Below, one piece after another: positions 1 to 12,666 of a stretch of 64,000 nt of DNA. The stretch is from assembly GCA_018907035.1 (NCBI GenBank), contig JACCIC010000180.1, positions 75,001 through 139,000 of the forward strand, written 5' to 3'. Within the stretch, counting starts at the first letter, position 1. Each line of letters begins with the position of its first letter. Origin of the DNA: Sycobia sp. Sy_11 (lineage: Eukaryota; Arthropoda; Insecta; Hymenoptera; Epichrysomallidae). The position numbers were made by a program, and so were the translations under genes. The notes under the pieces are model-generated. The model was given only the letters and a program-made list of their open reading frames with translations, was not told the origin of the DNA and ran no database searches.

Positions 1-186
1 TCTTCGCCCCGAGCAACCATTATGTATATATACCAAGTTAATGGGTATGTGTTTGTGCGTATATAAGGTACGCGGGTAGTCGCTGCCGCTGCAGTGCGGC
101 GATTTTTGGGCACGGATCGAAAAAAGGTCCCCCCGGTGTGTGCGGCTGCGGTATCGAGAAAGTTACTCGCGCTGTATCTACGCGCA

Positions 187-193
<7 letters not shown>

Positions 194-239
<46 letters not shown>
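194..239. repeat. (TA)n microsatellite
   Basis: Uninterrupted TA dinucleotides, about 45 bp. Confidence 0.97.
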
Positions 240-244
<5 letters not shown>

Positions 245-705
245 GAAGACGACCACCAGGAGATATGCCGAGAGAAGTTAAATTTTACGCTCGGATTTTT
301 ATGTCTGGTGTCGCGCGCGCGACTGACTTTTTTCCCCGTAACCGCGCCGAGAGACGTGTAACATATATATACACAAGTATGAGAAGCCGAGTGTAAATAC
401 GGGAGAAAGCGAGGAGGGGAGAAGGGACGCGATGATTTGTTCCGACATCCTTGCGACAATACCGTCATGTATATTCATACCAACATACATATACGTTCAA
501 CATAACGACCGTTCCGAAGGATGTTGCGAAGCTCGATGCTGCAAAGCGACAACTAGATATGCGCGCGCGCGTGCGCCCCCACAACAAAAAAAAAAAAAAA
601 AAAAGAAAAAAGAAAAGAAAGAAAGAAAAAATAACAAGAATGTAATGGTTCATCGCGGGCTTTCGCGGCCATTTGTCTCACCGATCGCGAGGGAGTCCGT
701 GGCGC

Positions 706-741
706 GGGGGTTGGGGGGGTGCGGGGGGGGGCGTAGCGGGG
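706..741 (+). other. G-quadruplex-like G-run cluster
   Basis: Four G runs (5, 7, 9 and 4 G) separated by loops of 2, 3 and 6 nt on the + strand, fitting the G3+N1-7 pattern. Function unknown. Confidence 0.7.
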
Positions 742-1028
742 TAAAGCAAAAAAGCCGGACTCGCGGATCGTCATTGGCGGCGCGATGGGCGCGAAAGTTC
801 GTTAATACAATATAGATGTAATGCAACGAACGGGGAGAACGAAAGTTTCTATCGCCATGCCATTGTGCGGGTATATATAAATATATACCGCACCAATCCA
901 TCATCCAATGTAGATATTTTCTATATGTATACGAATAGGGACGTCCGAACGGCTAATGATTGTCGGCCCACATGCCTACGTTGCGGCAATTTTCGAATTG
1001 AAAAATTCAATTGCGCAATCTATAAGCA

Positions 1029-1030
<2 letters not shown>

Positions 1031-1104
<74 letters not shown>
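1031..1104. repeat. (TA)n microsatellite, long
   Basis: Perfect TA dinucleotide tract of about 74 bp, the longest in the window. It is self-complementary and could extrude as a cruciform. Confidence 0.97.
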
Positions 1105-1108
<4 letters not shown>

Positions 1109-1493
1109 GAAGATCACGCGCGGAAAGGACGATAATATTTCGTAAGGCCACGTAGAATGCGTATAGATATATACATATATATAATATGTATGTCTATATG
1201 TGCGTGTCCGATTTAATCGCCAAGAGATGTATATACTCCTATTTGGGAACAAATTATAATTGACATTTACAAAACACACCGGAGTCTGTTTCAATCATAT
1301 ATAGACGGTCGCAGCCTTGGAGGAATATCAAGAAGATTCTATGTAATTAATTAAAATTTTAATAAGAGATTCCTTTCACCGTAGGCATTCGAATTTGTAT
1401 TCTTTAACCATCCAACACAGGAATCCCGCTTCTATACGAATCCCCACGTATACCGGTTTCCTTTTTTTTTATTTCCCAAACTTTTATATGTGT

Positions 1494-1497
<4 letters not shown>

Positions 1498-1547
<50 letters not shown>
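1498..1547. repeat. (TA)n microsatellite
   Basis: About 50 bp of TA dinucleotides, followed by a short (CATA)n-like tail. Confidence 0.96.
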
Positions 1548-1551
<4 letters not shown>

Positions 1552-2462
1552 CATACATATATATGTATATACGGGTTAAAAAACAGCAGTAAAAGATTTT
1601 ATCACGTTCGGGAAATACTTTTGTCGTTAAAAGTAAGAAATTTCAATCTACAACGCATTTCGTTTGGCATTTAATTTATTATAATAAGATAATTTTGAGT
1701 CAATAATGTAATTTCGATTTTTTTACGTTGACAAATTATTCGCCTCAAGACAATTGTCCAAAAAAAAAAAATAGACAAAGTTAATTATTCAATTCGGAAC
1801 AAAACTTGAAATTAAAACCAAAATCACCAGTCCGAATTGCGCACAGATGCTGAATAAATATAATAAGTGCGTAAATTTAACGATGCAGTTTTAACCGGCA
1901 TTAGAGAACATAATATTCGAGTTTTTTAATATACCAACGTCTACAGTATGTACTATATATTTGGCATATTAATGAAATACAGTATATGTATATATATACA
2001 TATCACAAGGCGTATCTAAACAGTATATTAATTGCGCGAAAGTATAACAACAATTTGAGCTTATTAAATTAAGTATATAAATCATATACGTCTCTACACC
2101 TGCGGTTTCTGAAAAGTTTTGCAAAGTGCACCCGTGGCGGCAGCAAGAGTTGCCGGCAACTTCGAACGCGTAACAAGTATACTCCTAATTATCCTAACGA
2201 TCTCTCGCCGGGCATTACGTCCGTATACTGTAGCCGGACTTGGATATCTTTTTATATTATGTATAAACATTATATATAAAGAGAGAGAGACAGAGATAGA
2301 GACAGAAGAAAAACCTCATCTCGCGTGCTAATTCTCTTCAATGAAAAAAGGAACAAAGTTGTGCTCACTCGATATCTCTTTTTTACACGTGAAGTTTCAT
2401 CGATGCGTGGTGTGCGCCTCTCCCTTCGAATTTTGCCCCTCTCTCTTTCTCTCCCTCACTCT

Positions 2463-2463
<1 letters not shown>

Positions 2464-2510
<47 letters not shown>
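2464..2510. repeat. (TA)n microsatellite
   Basis: About 47 bp of TA dinucleotides after a CT-rich stretch. Confidence 0.96.
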
Positions 2511-2519
<9 letters not shown>

Positions 2520-3741
2520 TATACACCCTTTCTATGCATGTCCATCTCATTCGCGGCCGCGGCGATGTGCTCGAATTCCACGAGCCGCGGATTTCGCGCT
2601 TGACGGCCGCGGGAGGCGCAATTAGAACCGCGCTCGCCACAAAATATAATTATCTCTCTCTCCCTCTTTATCTCGCTCGGCGTGCTTGCGCAGTCGACTA
2701 CTCGAGTACCTATATATATATACGCCATTGCTCCTGCGAGCTGTCATGCACCGGTATGGACAAAGTGAAGCAAAAATTTTAACAAAAGCAAAAAAAAAAA
2801 AACAAGCAAAGATAAAAAGCATACAGCCATCGGCGAGGAGTATATAATAATAGTCGATGCCTTATTACATACACGTGTGTACATAGGGGTAGAGAGCGAT
2901 TTGCGTCGATCCTGGCCGTGGTCAGGAACGTGTATAATATTATAATAAATAATAAAGTCTTTAACCTATATATATATAATGCGTTAAAAGTATAAAAAAA
3001 GCAAATAAGATCATAAGTGGCATTACAGCAGCTTTTAAACGGATGTGGAAGTTGATTATTTATCGCCGCGTAAAAAGTTTTATCCCTACACTGCCTGAGA
3101 TAAATCTCACGGGATAAAAATCAACTTACACGTCACGTGTGATCCACAAAAAATCGTGTACAGCTAAATTAAATTTGATAAAAAAAAAAAAAAAAAAAAA
3201 AAATTAAAATTGCTTCGTAGTAGAGTAACGACTAGATTATTATACAACAATGTCAAGGATTACTAATAATTTTCTGTTAATTAACGACGTGCGTTTTATA
3301 CAGTATTCGTGAAATTTCACAGTCCGTATAGATAGATTGAAAAACGGTCTCAATTAGATAATGTGTATACTTAAAGCTTCATGCATAACCTATATACTCG
3401 TATACATACATATATATATATATTACTTGCGCGAGTTTTCAAACGCTTATAGACCGCTCATTTCCGCTCATTGTGTTTGCGAATAATTCGATTATACATA
3501 GCATTATACAGGCTTTACGTCGAATTTCACGGCACTTGTTTTTCTCCCAATGCTGAATACACATGTGGACGAGCCGCGTATAATCGGCGATCGGCGAAAG
3601 AATCGCACACGTCGGCAACGTCGGTGTACTCCTCCTCCAGCGCATCCCGCTCATGAGAAGGACGCGATCATCGCACCTTTACCAGCGCACCTAGCTCTCT
3701 GTAGAAAATACATACATACAGCTTCTCGGCGCCCGACGTGA

Positions 3742-3742
<1 letters not shown>

Positions 3743-3785
<43 letters not shown>

Positions 3786-3809
3786 GCCGCAGACACACAC
3801 ACACACACA
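3743..3809. repeat. (CA)n microsatellite, compound
   Basis: Two CA tracts separated by about 10 bases of GC-rich sequence. Confidence 0.95.
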
Positions 3810-4459
3810 TAAATATGGGGAGACTTTATAATATTATACTCGTGTAGCGGGCGGTGCGCCGATATGCTCGCGTTGCGTTATTAATTCGTTCGGCGTTCCA
3901 GGCCATCGCGCATGAGCGACGCTCGCTTTCTTCGGACCGCGAAAAGGACCGCCGCGCGCTCGGACGACGACGGCGAGATCGAGCGCGGGAGATATCGCTG
4001 CGGGTTTACTCACACACACACACACACACACGCGGATCTCGGATCCGTCGAGGGACGAAGAGGGGGGGGGAGGGAGAGGCGCGCAAGTGGAGCGTCCCGC
4101 GGGGCAATATACATATACATTTATAACGTCGCGGCTGTATCGAGGCATCAGGCGGATACGCGCAAACGCCGCGCCGTTGGATCGATGTCGATGCGCCGCG
4201 CCCGCCACCGCCTGACCGATCCTTGCACCGAGATTTTCGCGGTGCGGGTACAGAAGCGGAGGGGGCGGTGGAACGAGCCGAATCGCTAATTGCACGATCC
4301 CCGCTTCGCTTCTGCCTTGCGTCAACACTCCCCCCCCCTCCCTCCAACTCCACTATTCGTTTGTTTGTTTTTATCATCATGTATTCGGACATCGAATGAC
4401 ATCGAGGTTACGCGCGGCCGGTCGAGTCCGTATACGGGTGTCTTTATAGTTGTCCGATT

Positions 4460-4460
<1 letters not shown>

Positions 4461-4497
<37 letters not shown>

Positions 4498-4504
4498 TCT
4501 CTCT
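4461..4504. repeat. (CT)n microsatellite
   Basis: About 44 bp of CT dinucleotides with one CCT interruption. The complement is a GA repeat, the type of sequence bound by GAGA-type factors. Confidence 0.95.
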
Positions 4505-7050
4505 GACGTTTCATCGGATTTGATCGCGCAGTGGATTTTGAAAATGAAAAATCGTTGCCGCTATCTGGGGATCTGGAAATTGGCGCGTCCTCGGTAATTT
4601 CATATTCCACGGGATGAATGTAGGTCGGTATATGAATTTCGGCCGACACATTAACATATTTCTCGTGCGCGCGCGCGCGTGTCTGTATAAGGTAGTTGTA
4701 AACCGACCCGTTTTAAGCTATTATTTGCCGAATAACAGTTTACGGTCGAAAATTCGGAAACGCGCCTTCGAACTCTTAATTTGTCGAACAATTTCGGACA
4801 ATTGGCCAAATCAATTGTCTCGACGATATCTTGAGAAAAATCTATTATGGCTTCTAATAACATAGATGAACACGTTATTTATGTTGTAAAAATGACGTAA
4901 CAGCGATCTCGGCATCATCGTGAAAATTATATTCGTATTATTGCGGAGAAAAGAAATCGTTACGACGTCGTAGCGCGAATTGCAATGTCGCCGTATAACT
5001 TCTCGTTTCCGCCGAATTTCCATAATCCTGCGGGATGATTGTCGATCGGTCGGTCATTACAGATCGATGTCGCATTAAATCGATGTAAAAAGCGTCGTTC
5101 GACACGCGATTCTACGATCCGTCTCCGCGTGGCATTTCATGGATCTCCTGCGCAGTGTCTGAATTATTATTTCCCGTCGAATAATATTCAAGAAGCTCTT
5201 CGAATACCCTTGCAATGTGGCTGATATAACTTGGTATACCTTGACGGGCGAGCAGCGCGCGTTCCGCGCGCGTGCGGGCGTTACGGCTCTTCATTTTTTG
5301 CCCCAATCGTTCGCCGATGCATTTTTCGAAGCTTGTAATAATCATGATAATAATAATAATAATATAGATGCGCCGAGCGACGACAGGAGGCGAGCTACTT
5401 CGCGGCGTTACGAAGAAACAAAACTTTTCCGTCTTATACTTTCTTCTTACATGGATGTACAAGCATATACCATATAATTAAAAATCATACTAAAGATCTC
5501 GTAAAATCGTACTTTTATGCCTGTTAAAACCGCGCTGCTTTAGCGCAAGATGGACTGCGGACGCAGCGGAACGATTTCTTTCGAGACCTGAACTGTTTAA
5601 AAAAAAAAAAAAAAAAAAAAAAAGAAAGAAGAAGAAGAAAAACGAAAAAAAGACACCTCTTGTGCTCAATAATCTATTCCGCGCATAATAAGTCGTCGTT
5701 TTACGGGTTGATTTTTTTTCTCCCCCCTCTCTCTCTCTCTCCTTTTCAGCGAGCGCTTCCTTTCTTTATTGAGCGGACTCGCAGGCGTACGCGTAACCTA
5801 GTTTACATGTACGATTATGGACGACGTCAATGCTTAATTATTGACAGTATCGTCGAAATTTCTAACAAATAAGCGCTCGGAATTGATTGTTTTATCACTT
5901 CTACGTGTCCAGATGAATTTGGCCAGAAGTTCATTATATATAAATATATACGTTCGATCAATAAGCGATTATATACTCTATTTATTTTAATAAGATAATA
6001 TAAGACTAATTTTCAGCCGCGGTTACTTCCGTTTTCTGCACACGTAAGTTTACGTAAGAAATCGAACAGGTTAATACCGAGCACATACACACACACACAC
6101 ACATTATATAGGTCACGTGTAAAGAGCACATACACATTATAAATTTAATATTGTAAAACATACTCGAATCTAACCGATTGACGTTTATCGTTCATAAATA
6201 AAAGGCTCATTTCCTCGATACTTGCAAATTGTTTCTGTAAAAAATGCACGTCCAGCGTTGTTGAGGCATAAATCTTGTATGTATGTGTGTGTATATATAT
6301 ATATATTTGCATATATTTAAAGAAAGACATATCTTCGCTGGTGCAATGTGTTTAATAAATAAATTCTCGAGCAATAAAATGAGTGAATTTATCGACCCCA
6401 ACTACACATAAGATCATCGTGAATGCGAACACGGATTTTTCTTTTTTTTTTTTTATAATAAAGAAAAAAAATTGAGACACATACACACGTAACGCAATCT
6501 TTCCACGGTCCAGATTTTCACGGTGTGCTTACATAACCGAAGTCGAGATCCCCGATGTTATATCTATCTATGTAGATATACAAATTAACACGACAAAAAC
6601 CAGGGGAGCAGCTTAAGAAAAGGTTCGGCAAAATTTAGACTTCGAGCCGCGATATTACGTATTTCAAAAATTTTTTGTCCCCATCCTAAAATTATCGGAC
6701 ATATTACAGTTCGAAATTGCACAGTGCGTGTATATATATATATATGCACACTAGTGAAAGTTAATAATTATAAACATTCACAAAGCCAATGGAGCGGCTA
6801 AAGTTTCAAATCGTCCGGGATTTGCCTTTTGGTAAAAACACGTGCATTATGTGGAAAAACCGTATGCATACATTTTTCAGATATATAAATATTAGCATAG
6901 GGTGGGGGGAAACGTGCGACAGAAGGAGGAGGCCGACTTTAACAAACACGTTTTCCACAAGATATATATAATTTGACTAATAAGAAACTCGAAGAGCCGC
7001 AAGTATTTATAGCGGAAAACCAGTCGGAAGAAAAGAAAGCCGTAAGGTAA

Positions 7051-7053
<3 letters not shown>

Positions 7054-7105
<52 letters not shown>
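7054..7105. repeat. (TA)n microsatellite
   Basis: About 52 bp of TA dinucleotides. Confidence 0.96.
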
Positions 7106-7107
<2 letters not shown>

Positions 7108-7539
7108 AAATGAAGAGAAAATAAAAACGAATTTGAGGATACACCTGATTCATCGTGCCGCGGGCGCGTTGAGGTTCTCTCTTTCTCTCTCTCTCTCTCT
7201 CCCTCTCACCGCATAATAAATAGAGTCGACCAACGCGGGAGCGCGAGCGCACACCCATAGAGAAATCCGTGCGAGAGGCGCAGATAGTCGAGCGCCAATG
7301 AGTAATATAACAGTATTATATAGGCATTCGGGGCGAGTCGCGACAATATAACCCGTTATATAGCAAATCGGCAGGTATATTATATGGGTATATAGGAAAG
7401 ACAGGAGAAAAGGGTGGGACAGGGAGGGGGAAAAGAGAGAGAGAGAGAGAGAGAGAACCCGGAGAAAAGAAGGTGAGGCGGTACGGTACGACCCATTAGC
7501 CATGCGTTACCGGCTTAGCTCACTGGCCCGCCAGCTATA

Positions 7540-7542
<3 letters not shown>

Positions 7543-7592
<50 letters not shown>
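7543..7592. repeat. (TA)n microsatellite
   Basis: About 50 bp of TA dinucleotides. Confidence 0.96.
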
Positions 7593-7597
<5 letters not shown>

Positions 7598-7781
7598 ATA
7601 TCAGTTAAAACGTGAAACGACTGATTCACCGCGAATTCCGCAGCTACATACGCTCGCGGCCGAATGCGCGTATAATAATGCGCGACGTGTCCGTTTTACA
7701 AAAAAAAATTGTTAAAACAATCTACTGATTATATATGTATATATATTTAAGTATGGAATTATAGCGAAAAGGAATGTAATA

Positions 7782-7782
<1 letters not shown>

Positions 7783-7825
<43 letters not shown>
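7783..7825. repeat. (TA)n microsatellite
   Basis: About 43 bp of TA dinucleotides, only 190 bp from the previous tract. Confidence 0.96.
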
Positions 7826-7828
<3 letters not shown>

Positions 7829-8016
7829 ACAGTATATGTAAACAAACAATAAACATAATAATTACTATTATTTAGAAATTAATTTAGTTGCTTCGAAAGT
7901 TTATCTGAATTGCTAATTCAACGGCCGTTCTGCACAGTTTCTTCAGTAAATTTAATTGATTTCTATTTACAAAAATTAATCAAAATATTTGTAAATTGCT
8001 TTTTCAAAATTTTTGC

Positions 8017-8019
<3 letters not shown>

Positions 8020-8061
<42 letters not shown>
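8020..8061. repeat. (TA)n microsatellite
   Basis: About 42 bp of TA dinucleotides. It is the third TA tract within 520 bp. Confidence 0.96.
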
Positions 8062-8067
<6 letters not shown>

Positions 8068-8501
8068 ATTATATACGTGTATATTAGTTTCATCTGTCTC
8101 CAACTAAACTAATACAATTTTCCCGGATTTGCTTAGTAACTTCGACTTTCACTGTGAAACAGTTATTTTCTACCGATCGACATTACTGCTGAATCAGTAC
8201 GTAAAAAAAAGTCTGTCCAATATAAAGCCGCCTCCCATAAAAGACAAAAATTGACAGCGGATTTTCGTATAATGTGAACTCGATAAAATGTCCATGCGCT
8301 AACGGCAATTTATGTAAATCGTCTGCGATAATAAGCTTAGTTAAATTACACAGTGAATTTCATCTAAAATGCGAAAAACCTAAAAAAAATATCAAATTTT
8401 CTTAATACATCGAATTCACGAATGAAAGAGAATAATGGAAAATAGCCGTTTTAATCAGTAATTCTTTTACTATAGCGATTCAGTCAGCTATCCGAACTAT
8501 C

Positions 8502-8559
8502 AATTAAAGCAATTGGTAATTATGCATCTATAATTACCATTAAAGCAATTGGTAATTAT
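8502..8559 (+). repeat. 21-bp direct repeat with homeodomain-type cores
   Basis: The 21-nt unit from 8503 to 8523 recurs exactly at 8539 to 8559. Each copy holds a CAATTG box and a TAATTA-type core, and the spacer adds an inverted TAATTA. This is non-coding, so it is a candidate regulatory cluster. Confidence 0.75.
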
Positions 8560-8889
8560 AATCTGATCTCACGTTATTGATATATGCACATATAGTTAAT
8601 CTTATTGTAAAGAGCCTTTATTATCCGATTAATAACAATTATTGTATTTAAAAAAAAAAAGAAAAATTAATCGCGAGAATCGTCAAGCAAATCACCAAAA
8701 GAATAACTAGTTTAGTTTTAGAGAGTACATATTACCTATAGTTGAAAGAGAAAAGTTTTTTTTCTCGTTATATATATATATATATATAGGCTACCGATAA
8801 ACTACCTGCGTATTTGTTCAGAACCATTTAAGAGTCTATTGAGCTGCCGGAGAGTAAATTAGTCGCTTTTCCTGAAAAAGGAGAGTTAC

Positions 8890-8890
8890 A

Positions 8891-8930
<40 letters not shown>
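8890..8930. repeat. (CT)n microsatellite
   Basis: About 40 bp of CT dinucleotides with one TTT interruption near its start. Confidence 0.95.
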
Positions 8931-8933
<3 letters not shown>

Positions 8934-9182
8934 CCCCCTACTTCCTGTCGCGCATCTTACGCATCGGCGCTAAAAAAAAAAATCGCCGCGCAAGCCTTTA
9001 CCGAACGAATTATTTTACGGGATTCGCGGAGCTGCGGGAGAATACAGTATATATATACATACATACCTGTAATGGGAGCAGATAACGCATCTCTTCCCCG
9101 TATATCCCATAAGCTTTCCCGTCTGCGCGCGCGCGGTCGGTATGAATGGTGCGAACGAAATTTATATAACAACCAACCAGGC

Positions 9183-9185
<3 letters not shown>

Positions 9186-9236
<51 letters not shown>
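9186..9236. repeat. (TA)n microsatellite
   Basis: About 50 bp of TA dinucleotides inside a CpG-rich stretch. Confidence 0.96.
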
Positions 9237-9239
<3 letters not shown>

Positions 9240-9367
9240 AAAGTGCGCGGCTACGCAGTCGGCGCGCGGATGCGGATGACGCGAAATTCCCACACGGTGC
9301 GCGTTGCCAGGTGGGCGGCGCGTCCCGCGGGAAAAAAAATATTCCATACCGATTCTCCTCCTTCTCG

Positions 9368-9386
9368 CCCACCCCCTCCCGCCCCC
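9368..9386 (-). other. G-quadruplex-like cluster, minus strand
   Basis: Four C runs (3, 5, 3 and 5 C) with single-base spacers on the + strand. This gives a compact four-run G motif on the - strand. Confidence 0.7.
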
Positions 9387-9536
9387 GTTAACCCACCGTC
9401 CCCCTTGTCTATAAACGAACCGCCGCCGTTACCCGACAGCGGTTCCCGACAGCGCTGCGCTGCGCCTCTCCGCGGCAAATCAAACACTTTCTCAGACTTT
9501 CGTTCGCCCGCGCATTGTAACATAACTTCCCCCCAT

Positions 9537-9538
<2 letters not shown>

Positions 9539-9589
<51 letters not shown>
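9539..9589. repeat. (TA)n microsatellite
   Basis: About 50 bp of TA dinucleotides. Confidence 0.96.
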
Positions 9590-9592
<3 letters not shown>

Positions 9593-10335
9593 GAGGAGAC
9601 TTGTTTGTTATTTCAGCTATCCGCCATATATTATATAGATATGTATTTATATATTCGTTGCAAAATGTCGTTTCTTCCCTTTGCGTATGATAATACTGCG
9701 CGCGGGCGGGAGCCGCGACTTCGCGACAATGCAGTTGGGCAAATAATCACATCGGACATATGTATTATGTGCCACAAGATGCCCCCCCGCGAAGGTCATT
9801 GAACCATCCGAGTCGGTCGGCTTTTATTTAAATCGAGTATTGAAAAGGCCCATACGCTTGGAATTGCGCGTCGTTTGCATTCAATGCGTGAATTTGCATT
9901 GAATGAAGCCGAACGCGCGCACTTTTCGCCCGTATATATATATATATAAATGCGCGCGCGCGCACCTCTGCGGGTCATTCCGTCGGCTTATTCGGCCAAT
10001 TGCCGTTAAAAATATTATACAGGCATTTGCGTTTAGCTCCCGGCGCGACGAGGCAGATTGATAGAAAAGAGCGAGAGCAGGAGAGTGATGCTGATGCGCG
10101 AGCGCAAACAAATTTTAAAGCTGCATCCTTACAGTTATACGAATCTTCTCCTTTTACGATTAGTACTTCTCTCGCGGCATTGTAATTGTAATCTTTTATT
10201 CATATCTTTTATTTCCAAGCATTTTAAAACTATAAAGTCTATAATTATCAATAATTCCTCATGCTCAGCTCTTAACTTAATTATACAATACTGTAAATAT
10301 ATACCCACGATTAGAATCCATGAATATTATATGTA

Positions 10336-10338
<3 letters not shown>

Positions 10339-10373
<35 letters not shown>
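10339..10373. repeat. (GT)n microsatellite
   Basis: About 35 bp of GT dinucleotides. Confidence 0.95.
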
Positions 10374-10374
<1 letters not shown>

Positions 10375-11220
10375 GAGTGCGCCGATAAAGTGGATTAGCT
10401 GAATAATTGCCGGAATGCGTAACGTTTATCTTCTCTATACAACTTTCATGACTCCTCGGAGCGCGTGCTCCGTTAATTAGGCTAAACTTAATAGGGTTCG
10501 CCTGCCGGTAATTGTGCGTATACACATATAAATATACACATGAACACAATACCCCCGCGTTCCAACTAATACACTCGACCGATCCGATTCGCGGTCGCTC
10601 CACGGTTCGCTTTTCGTTCTTTCTCTTTTTTTCCCCCCCATTTTTTCATTCTTCTTTTGCTTCTTTTCAAGAACAAACGTAGTCAAAAGCGTGCCGGACT
10701 TCTCCCTCCTCTCCCCGACCCCGCCGCAACTATTGGCACGAGCTTTACTTCTCATTAGCCTTCTTCTTTTGCTGCTGCTGTTGCTGCCGCCGTTGCCGCC
10801 GCCGGGTGGCTCAACTTTTGCAGCGTCATATACAGTACTTGGCTCGTAAAATCTATGCATATGTGTGTGTGTATATATATACACGCACGTATATGACCAT
10901 CAGGTTTTCGAGCATACGGAACGCAGCAACGCGCGCCGATCAAGTGCACAGACGCGTGTAACACATATAATAATATGTGAGCCGTTTCTTTCTCCTCCAG
11001 TTGTATTTATCAAGTTTACAAAATGCCCATTGTTTTTATTTCTGTACGCATGCACGCGCGGGAGCATATGCATATACTTGTGAAAATGTTCAATATATAT
11101 ATATAACAAGTCGGAATTGTAAATTGTTTCTTTCATTTTTTTTACAATTATGCATAGTGAATTTCGCCATCCGAATACACGAGATTATCCTATACTTACA
11201 AATATATATTATAGGCATAT

Positions 11221-11221
<1 letters not shown>

Positions 11222-11264
<43 letters not shown>
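11222..11264. repeat. (TA)n microsatellite
   Basis: About 43 bp of TA dinucleotides. Confidence 0.96.
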
Positions 11265-11268
<4 letters not shown>

Positions 11269-11751
11269 GGTACGTTCCTAGCGTGGTTACTTAAATGTAT
11301 TTTGCGCTTCGACGCATTATTAGCATAGCGCGCACGCGCGACACACTATCCCCAAAGCCCGCGGAGCTCGGCAACCTCCTCTGCAATTGTATACGCGCCG
11401 CGGTTGCATCAAGCGCGCTTGTATACATGTATATATGTATATTAAACGCGTTCCCATAGAAAATCCTTTGAGCATCCGCGACAATTCCCGATGCCGTCGT
11501 TTTTATATAAAATGCGTATAATGCACGCGGCGTTGTGCCCGTTACAGGTATTCCATCGGCATTGTACACTGAGTAACGTGGATGAAAATTCGTAATCGCG
11601 CCGCGCGCGCTTATTGCGCAAAGGCGGGCCGTATCTCGCCTCTATTACGAGGCGTAAAGACAGGAGCCCTTTCTTCCTCCCGCCGACTCGCGCGGCATAC
11701 CCGCAGCGATAGCGCATTGTACGGGCGGCGGCGATTCATCAAAAAAAAGAA

Positions 11752-11783
<32 letters not shown>

Positions 11784-11981
11784 AAAAAACAAAAAAAAAA
11801 TCAAAGAACCGAGCGTGCCCACGTCCGTGCATATCTATATACGTAATATAATCCGTATATAATGCATAGCCCCGGGGGTGCCTCCGAGTAGCCCGCACGT
11901 GCGCGCGCGCGCGCCCGCGGTGAACGTCGACTTCCCGCGAGCGCATTTTCCACGCAGAACGCGGATTTTCGATTCGCGCGA

Positions 11982-12009
11982 GGGACAAGGGGGTAAGGGT
12001 AGGGGGGGG
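11982..12009 (+). other. G-quadruplex-like G-run cluster
   Basis: Four G runs (3, 5, 3 and 8 G) with loops ACAA, TAA and TA on the + strand. Confidence 0.7.
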
Positions 12010-12102
12010 TAAGATACACAGCGACAGAGCTCTCCGCGGGCTACGTGTACGGCTGCATAGCCGCTGCCGTCGCCAAGGGAGTCATACGTATTATTTACAC
12101 AG

Positions 12103-12103
<1 letters not shown>

Positions 12104-12134
<31 letters not shown>
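12104..12134. repeat. (GT)n microsatellite
   Basis: About 30 bp of GT dinucleotides. Confidence 0.95.
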
Positions 12135-12138
<4 letters not shown>

Positions 12139-12451
12139 ATATAAGAACCCGCGAAAGTGAAAGGCTGAAATTCCACGGAGCACGTGCGGGGCCGACACTT
12201 ATGGCACGGGTACGTGTATGTACAATATATATATATATATAGATTGGCTCAAGCGCCGCATCGCGGGCCCGGTACAGTCTGGCGAGCGCGCGAGAACTCG
12301 GACCCGCTGATTTCTCACTGATTGCCTCCTTCCCTCGATCCCTGCCTCCCTCCAGCTTCCCGCCCGGTCGATTTCCAAACGTCTCGCGATATTGCGTCGA
12401 TCTTTTTCCCTCCGACTAGGTGGGTATATAAATAAAGGAAGGGTGAGAGAA

Positions 12452-12456
<5 letters not shown>

Positions 12457-12488
<32 letters not shown>
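12457..12488. repeat. (GA)n microsatellite
   Basis: About 32 bp of GA dinucleotides. Confidence 0.95.
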
Positions 12489-12491
<3 letters not shown>

Positions 12492-12637
12492 TGCGCTAAC
12501 AACTTCCTCGAGTCGCGCTTTTCCCGCTTATATCTGTATGCCGCTCGCCTGCATCGAGTCGTTCGAGCGAACCCTTCCTCCCGCCATAGGCGCTGCGGTG
12601 TCGTCCGATCGTTAGGTCGCCAGGCCCCACTTTTCGC

Positions 12638-12666
12638 TTCTTCTTCTTCTTCTTCTTCTTCTTCTT
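12638..12666. repeat. (CTT)n trinucleotide repeat
   Basis: About nine CTT units. Confidence 0.95.

Noticed and set aside
60..100. TATA-like box with GCAGTG initiator near the left edge
   Set aside because: TATATAAGG is uninformative amid so many TA tracts and no exon follows.
12001..12010. Telomere-like G repeats
   Set aside because: The G runs do not follow a TTAGG (insect telomere) register; recorded as a G-quadruplex motif instead.
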